Source: Bacteroidaceae bacterium
GTDB lineage: Bacteria > Bacteroidota > Bacteroidia > Bacteroidales > Bacteroidaceae
Reading direction: 5' to 3'
DNA: 64,000 nt
NCBI GenBank assembly: GCA_017466325.1
Contig: JAFTUK010000029.1
Location: 24,098-88,097, forward strand
Shown here: in pieces, positions 59,870 to 64,000 of the stretch
Layout of the letters: the number at the start of each line of letters is the position of its first letter
Numbering within the stretch: the first letter of the stretch is position 1
Position numbers and translations under genes: made by a program
The notes under the pieces: model-generated
The model's input: the letters and a program-made list of their open reading frames with translations, nothing else
What the model was told of the DNA's origin: nothing
The model's database searches: none

Positions 59870-61600
59870 TTATCTGCCCGTCAGGATTTCCAATGCCCTC
59901 GTCATGGTGGCATCATGCTTGTCCTTGAAATGACTTTTGTACGTTTCTCCCACAACAATGGTCGGGCGTATGCCATATCCCACGAACTCCGTTCCGTCGG
60001 GTGCAGTATCATGCTTGGAACAGATATTGGCAAAAGAACCATCATCCTCAAACAAGGTCACACGTACACCGTTGCCTGTGCTTCCACCCGTTGGGGTTCC
60101 CACCACTTCGCCACGTCTTATGCCCATGAACATTACGGCAAAGTCCTCTGCCGCAGAAAACGTGCCGGCATCCACAAGCAGCACAATAGGACGGGTATAG
60201 GCTTCCTTCCCAACAATAGGATTAATAACGTTTCCCTTGGATGAATACTCTTCCAATTCCCTGCCCCACGATGCAAATGCCGGTATATACATGGGACTTT
60301 TCCAGGACGAGGAAACAATCTGCTTGTCGGTAAGGTGACGCAGTATGTACTCACTATTGCCGGAATTGCCTCCGCCATTGCCACGGATATCCACAATCAG
60401 GGCCTTGGTCTTACTTATGCTCTCAAAGGCTTTGTCAAACTCTTCCCTTATGTTACTACGCCAGAAATCGCGTATTGTCAGCAGACCTATGCCTTTCTTA
60501 ATCTCAGTGAAGGATATGACAGGTTTTTGCTTTAGCAGGTCAAAAGGTGCAGAACCTCCAACGTATTTGACAGACTTTTTACGTCCGTCATGCACGAAAT
60601 CCAATCTTAGGCCCTCGCCTACGGCACAACGCAACAGGTCATAGGACTCGAATGTTATCCTGTTGCGCCACTGGTTGGTGGAGGCGGCGGCATAGGGCAT
60701 GAAGTTCTTTTCTCCATATTCCTTAACGGGAATACCGTTTATGTGCGTCAATTCCATACCACGCCTGATTCCCATATCCACCAAGACCTGGCTCTGAACA
60801 TCATCTACATAAGCACGGTCTTCCAGCATCTTTAGCAACAATGGTGTGGCAGGCTTGCTGATGTTTCCCTGCACGAATGTATGTCCATCATTGCAATGGG
60901 CAATCATACGTTGCATAACCCGTCTGCACTCTTCCCTGTCCTTAGCCGCAAGCATCTGTGGCAGGGTGGCAACATACAGGCTGTCCCAATCCGCCTTCAT
61001 CCTTGAATAGAAGACGAAGTTGGACTTTACCCCTGCCCAAAGTCTTGCCAGGGCAAGTGAACGCAGGGTTGCTTCAGAAACGTCGCTCTTATTCTTTCGC
61101 AGGAAAGGTTTACTCTTGTCCGTAGCATCAAGTTCGTCAACCTCCATCCAACACATAGGCAAGGAAATATTTCCTGTCGAATGAGCCTTCAGGAAATAGA
61201 GCGAACCATCTTTGCTATGTCCGTATGCATATATAGTATTCGTGGCATCATCTATAGAGGCAGACATGGCTGAGGTTGTTACCACAAATATTTTCTTCTG
61301 CTGCAATTCGTTGAAAACCTTGACTAACTTCTTTTCATGCCTGACGTCCCCGTTCTTAAAACACAAGCGCATGCCTTTCGTCCACCCTGCTCCAGGCTTA
61401 CGCATCATCAAGAAGCCGTCCTTGGCTATGGAAAAGTCATCCCCCGTATAACGAACTGAATCCTTATGCACATCAAAGGAGACACTCAGTTCATCATATA
61501 GCTTGTCCACATCCTTGAAAAGGGATTTTACTTGTGCATTTGCACTTTGACACAAAAAGGAAAACAACACATAGAATGTAACGATACTGCTTTTCTTCAT
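59870..61600 (-). CDS. Exported S41-family peptidase
   Basis: 576 residues from the second of two adjacent ATGs. A signal peptide (MKKSSIVTFYVLFSFLCQSANAQ) precedes a helical N-terminal part and an S41 core: IVDIRGNGGGNSGNSEYILRHLT (near 395), VLLVDAGTFSAAEDFAVMF with the probable nucleophilic Ser in TFSAAE, and GGSTGNGVRVTL. S41 peptidases (tail-specific proteases) act in the periplasm. A PDZ-like insert is visible near 270-345 (MGIRRGMELTHINGIPVKEYG). It is last in an ECF sigma, anti-sigma, exported protein, peptidase cluster. Confidence 0.85.
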   Translation of the reverse strand: MKKSSIVTFYVLFSFLCQSANAQVKSLFKDVDKLYDELSVSFDVHKDSVRYTGDDFSIAKDGFLMMRKPGAGWTKGMRLCFKNGDVRHEKKLVKVFNELQQKKIFVVTTSAMSASIDDATNTIYAYGHSKDGSLYFLKAHSTGNISLPMCWMEVDELDATDKSKPFLRKNKSDVSEATLRSLALARLWAGVKSNFVFYSRMKADWDSLYVATLPQMLAAKDREECRRVMQRMIAHCNDGHTFVQGNISKPATPLLLKMLEDRAYVDDVQSQVLVDMGIRRGMELTHINGIPVKEYGEKNFMPYAAASTNQWRNRITFESYDLLRCAVGEGLRLDFVHDGRKKSVKYVGGSAPFDLLKQKPVISFTEIKKGIGLLTIRDFWRSNIREEFDKAFESISKTKALIVDIRGNGGGNSGNSEYILRHLTDKQIVSSSWKSPMYIPAFASWGRELEEYSSKGNVINPIVGKEAYTRPIVLLVDAGTFSAAEDFAVMFMGIRRGEVVGTPTGGSTGNGVRVTLFEDDGSFANICSKHDTAPDGTEFVGYGIRPTIVVGETYKSHFKDKHDATMTRALEILTGR

Positions 61601-61652
61601 CATATCTTATTTATATATTAAGTTGGGTATATTCCTTAACCTGCTGGTGTCT

Positions 61653-62552
61653 CTATTTGATCTCCGTTTTGGAAATTATCCGGTAATCATACCACTTGTA
61701 TGGGTAAGCAACAGAATTTCTTGCACTCAACCGCAATATCTGAAGTGCTCCGTTTGGCAGAAGCCTGAAACTGACACCTTGCGTATAAGAACTCAGGAAG
61801 TACACCATATCGTCTTCCTCTATCCAGTCGAAAAGTGTATCGTGATTGGCGGTCTTCTTTTTCGCAATGTCATACAGCATCCTGTAGCGCTTGCGATTTT
61901 CCTTCGATGGGGGAAGTTCGTACCGTGTCCCTACACTTGGTGCCGCCTCACGCCAGATATTTAACCAATCGATTTTCTCATTGTACGAATACCTGACGGG
62001 AAAACTCCTCGCGCCGCGCACCTTTGACATCCTATACAACAGAGAATCTATGTCCGAGAAATCACACGCCCTTTCAGAAGCCACCTTGTCAAGATACTCC
62101 GTCTGATTCAGAACCACCAGCAATTTATTGCCATACTGACGGTATAACAGATAGGAACGGACAGACAAATCCCTCAACATTTCAATCCCATGAAGACTGT
62201 AGTAGTGCGGAGCCTGCACCATGGCACGCGATGTATCACGCCATATCATGGTATATGTCAGTGTATCTCGCTTCTTGTACCTGTTGCTTTCCGGAGCGAC
62301 AAACAGTTCTTCGTCAATGTACTTTAATATGCATGCTCTTTTTGCAGAATCAGAATGATTCAGTTCTGTACGCAACACCACTGTATTCATGTATGCTCCG
62401 TTTGCAGATGAACGCAGTACCTTCTCTGCCAGTTCCACTTTATGGGGAAAGGCATTGCGCAAAGCGGTCGTAAGTTCTTCAAAACAGGTTTGCGACAATA
62501 AACCAATAGATTGTAGTAACAGAATTGATAGGAAAAGACAACGCTTGGTCAT
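61653..62552 (-). CDS. Exported protein of unknown function (sigma/anti-sigma operon)
   Basis: 299 residues from 62552 (MTKRCLFLSILLLQSIGLLSQ); an ATG three codons upstream would overlap the anti-sigma stop. After the signal peptide the protein is mixed alpha/beta and rich in Arg, Tyr and Trp, with no domain that I recognise. It begins at the end of the putative anti-sigma gene and is followed 52 bases later by the S41 peptidase gene, so a shared role in an envelope response is likely. Confidence 0.7.
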   Translation of the reverse strand: MTKRCLFLSILLLQSIGLLSQTCFEELTTALRNAFPHKVELAEKVLRSSANGAYMNTVVLRTELNHSDSAKRACILKYIDEELFVAPESNRYKKRDTLTYTMIWRDTSRAMVQAPHYYSLHGIEMLRDLSVRSYLLYRQYGNKLLVVLNQTEYLDKVASERACDFSDIDSLLYRMSKVRGARSFPVRYSYNEKIDWLNIWREAAPSVGTRYELPPSKENRKRYRMLYDIAKKKTANHDTLFDWIEEDDMVYFLSSYTQGVSFRLLPNGALQILRLSARNSVAYPYKWYDYRIISKTEIK

Positions 62553-62553
62553 A

Positions 62554-63015
62554 TTACTCATTCAATGAAATTAAATTAAAAACTTCGGTTTCCATCGCCT
62601 CTCTATGTAGCGCATCTTGCATCAACGCATCCTCCAACGTTGGCACAGGTATCACTTCCGTTGTGACGCCATTATCACTCACACTCTCACGACTGAACAA
62701 GAGAGGACAAAGAGCCACAATACAGGCAGCAATTCCTCCTGTCACGTAATGCCACATCAGAGAAACGCGTTTCTTCGTATGCATGGAAGCCTGTTCCTTG
62801 CCTTTCAGCACACCATGCAAACGCTGCCCGAATCCACGTGGCAAGGTTTCAGCGTTTACATCTGGCAAGAGAGGCAACAACATTAAGCATTTATCACGCA
62901 ATTCTATCGGACAATCCTCCGACATCAACAGGGAAGCCAATTCACGCTCCTCGTCCATGGTGCTTTCTCCGCTCATGAAACGCTTTAACAATTCCAGGTT
63001 ACTCTTTGTATTCAT
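62554..63015 (-). CDS. Putative anti-sigma factor, single-pass membrane protein
   Basis: 153 residues. The N-terminal cytosolic half (about 1-88, helical, charged: LELLKRFMSGESTMDEERELASLLM) resembles sigma-binding regions. A single membrane segment lies at about 90-109 (YVTGGIAACIVALCPLLF) and a short periplasmic tail follows. Its ATG overlaps the stop of the ECF sigma gene by four bases (ATGA). This gene order and topology make an anti-sigma role likely; there is no direct motif proof such as HxxxCxxC. Confidence 0.7.
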   Translation of the reverse strand: MNTKSNLELLKRFMSGESTMDEERELASLLMSEDCPIELRDKCLMLLPLLPDVNAETLPRGFGQRLHGVLKGKEQASMHTKKRVSLMWHYVTGGIAACIVALCPLLFSRESVSDNGVTTEVIPVPTLEDALMQDALHREAMETEVFNLISLNE

Positions 63016-63521
63016 ACATCAACCTCCTTAAGATATTTGCATTGTTCCATCAGCCGCTTGCGTCCCCGCGACAGAATACTTCTCACATTCACTTCCGTCT
63101 CTCCCACAACAGAGGCAATCTCCGCTATATCCATCTCTGCATACAGACGTAATATCAACACGCGTGACATCTTCTTGGGAAGGTTTGACTTCATCCATTC
63201 CCGAACCAACCTTCGCCTGCAGTCCTCTTCCAACAATTGTTCCGGATTTAATGCATCGTCCAGCATCAGTTCAAGCACCCGTTCATCCACATTATCGCGA
63301 CGTTTCCTGAGGCAATCCACACATGAATTGCGAAGGACCGTAATGATGTAAACCTCCACATTGTCCAAAGAACCCAATACATCACGCTTGCCCCATAACT
63401 TCAGGAACACGTCATGCACCACATCCTCCGCATCCTGACTATTGTCCAACAACGACAATGCCATACGATACAAACGGGCACTATAGTGAATATACTTATG
63501 TTCAAACTCCTCTACCGTCAC
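63012..63521 (-). CDS. ECF-type RNA polymerase sigma factor
   Basis: 169 residues if started at the GTG at 63521 (V/M-TVEEFEHKYIHYSARLYRMAL). A TTG eight codons upstream also keeps frame, and no ATG is available, so the start is not settled. Sigma region 2 (SLLDNSQDAEDVVHDVFLKLWGKRD) and region 4 (DIAEIASVVGETEVNVRSILSRGRKRLMEQ) are clear. It directs transcription in response to an envelope signal through the overlapping putative anti-sigma gene. No autoregulated promoter was identified upstream. Confidence 0.85.
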   Translation of the reverse strand: MTVEEFEHKYIHYSARLYRMALSLLDNSQDAEDVVHDVFLKLWGKRDVLGSLDNVEVYIITVLRNSCVDCLRKRRDNVDERVLELMLDDALNPEQLLEEDCRRRLVREWMKSNLPKKMSRVLILRLYAEMDIAEIASVVGETEVNVRSILSRGRKRLMEQCKYLKEVDV

Positions 63522-63545
63522 AATACTAGCATATATCAATTCCAA

Positions 63546-63869
63546 TACACTGACACGCCAATACGCTCATCCAAATAATAACAGATGCGCATCACAATTA
63601 TAACACATCTCTAATATAATAACGTATCAAGTCCCTTGTTTGTGACAATGAAATAAAGAAAACTTGATACAAGAATCAACAATTAGGCGCTAATAAGCGA
63701 TTGGGGGCAGGTGCGGGCGTGCTTTGGCTTTCGGACACGGCATGCCGTGTCCCTACCAGTCATTGCTCAACATTCACCGCTCATCCGCTCACCGCTAAAC
63801 GTTAAACATTCAACGTTAAACGCTCACCGTTCATCGCTCCCCGCCCCTCCAACACATACATACAACAAA
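63546..63869. other. Repeat-filled gap before the rRNA operon end
   Basis: A gap of 324 bases without a gene. It holds the dispersed palindrome GGACACGGCATGCCGTGTCC with CTACCA tail (63733-63758) and about eight imperfect copies of an AACGTTAAACGCTCACCG-like word (63770-63838), related to the GAACGTT words near 48870. The left part (63546-63700) is AT-rich and should hold the sigma operon promoter. Confidence 0.75.
63733..63758. repeat. Dispersed palindrome with CTACCA tail (copy 2)
   Basis: The 20-bp palindrome and the CTACCA that follows are identical to 42944-42969. Confidence 0.85.
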
Positions 63870-63902
63870 GGAGTCCTTCGGAACATTCTCCAAAGGACTC
63901 CT
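63870..63902 (-). terminator. Terminator of the rRNA operon
   Basis: On the minus strand GGAGTCCTTTGG / CCGAAGGACTCC is followed by TTTGTTG, starting about 12 bases after the 5S 3' end. Confidence 0.8.
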
Positions 63903-63913
63903 CTTCTTGAAAA

Positions 63914-64000
<87 letters not shown>

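Overview
The window is chromosomal DNA from a member of the Bacteroidales, most likely Prevotellaceae. I base this on the promoters (TAnnTTTG -7 boxes, several with TTTG about 20 bases upstream), the lack of clear Shine-Dalgarno sequences, and lineage-typical genes: class III fructose bisphosphatase, a DUF5687/ABC pair, PEGA/FISUMP and DUF4827 proteins, RprX/RprY, an EF-G paralogue, and a fused DAHP synthase-chorismate mutase. No lineage-diagnostic sequence could be searched, so the genus is not fixed. There is no prophage, insertion sequence, CRISPR array, integrase or tRNA gene that I can recognise. The right edge enters an rRNA operon: the 3' part of a 5S rRNA gene lies on the minus strand.

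Layout. 1-13 kb: partial outer-membrane protein, fbp, an RluA-type pseudouridine synthase, plsC-ftsB, dnaX, a C_GCAxxG_C_C protein, a TlpA-like oxidoreductase, secreted hypothetical proteins, a secreted DNA/RNA endonuclease and a PEGA/FISUMP surface protein. 13-19.4 kb: a metal-efflux permease with a His/Cys-rich tandem repeat, an orphan MNT nucleotidyltransferase with a 23-residue stub where a HEPN partner would lie, a fur-ABC-DUF5687 operon, and sppA. 19.4-20.6 kb is the largest gene-free stretch and holds a perfect 26-bp inverted repeat around an AT-rich core. 20.7-33 kb: nucleotide-sugar and polysaccharide genes (rmlB, rmlC, ugd, rmlA, an MBOAT/DHHW O-acylation pair) mixed with bcp, kbl, a TIGR01212 radical SAM gene and a K+/H+ antiporter. 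33-38.5 kb: MTA/SAH nucleosidase, a small TPR protein, and an aromatic amino acid operon (prephenate dehydratase, aminotransferase, DAHP synthase-chorismate mutase, prephenate dehydrogenase). 38.5-50.4 kb: a phosphoesterase, DUF554, trmO, nhaD, an RsmI-like methylase, two tandem paralogous membrane proteins with an HExxH motif downstream of rmuC, a glycosyltransferase and mtaB. 50.9-64 kb: a small Cys-rich lipoprotein, rpsF-rpsR-rplI, rprXY, an EF-G paralogue with degenerate GTPase motifs, DUF4827-hemW, an ECF sigma/anti-sigma/exported protein/S41 peptidase operon, and the 5S gene.

The less expected content is in small elements. A 69-bp repeat occurs upstream of both the MNT gene and mtaB. 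Each copy carries a complete TTTG-N20-TAnnTTTG promoter ending 3-4 bases before the start codon, so it looks like a portable promoter giving leaderless mRNA. A scar of the rmuC 3' end between the two HExxH genes shows that they arose by tandem segmental duplication. Intergenic gaps are filled by at least four dispersed short-repeat families (a palindrome, pyrimidine-rich runs, and two kinds of degenerate tandem words). The EF-G paralogue lacks the catalytic switch II histidine and the NKxD lysine, as expected of the GTPase-deficient EF-G2 known from gut Bacteroides.
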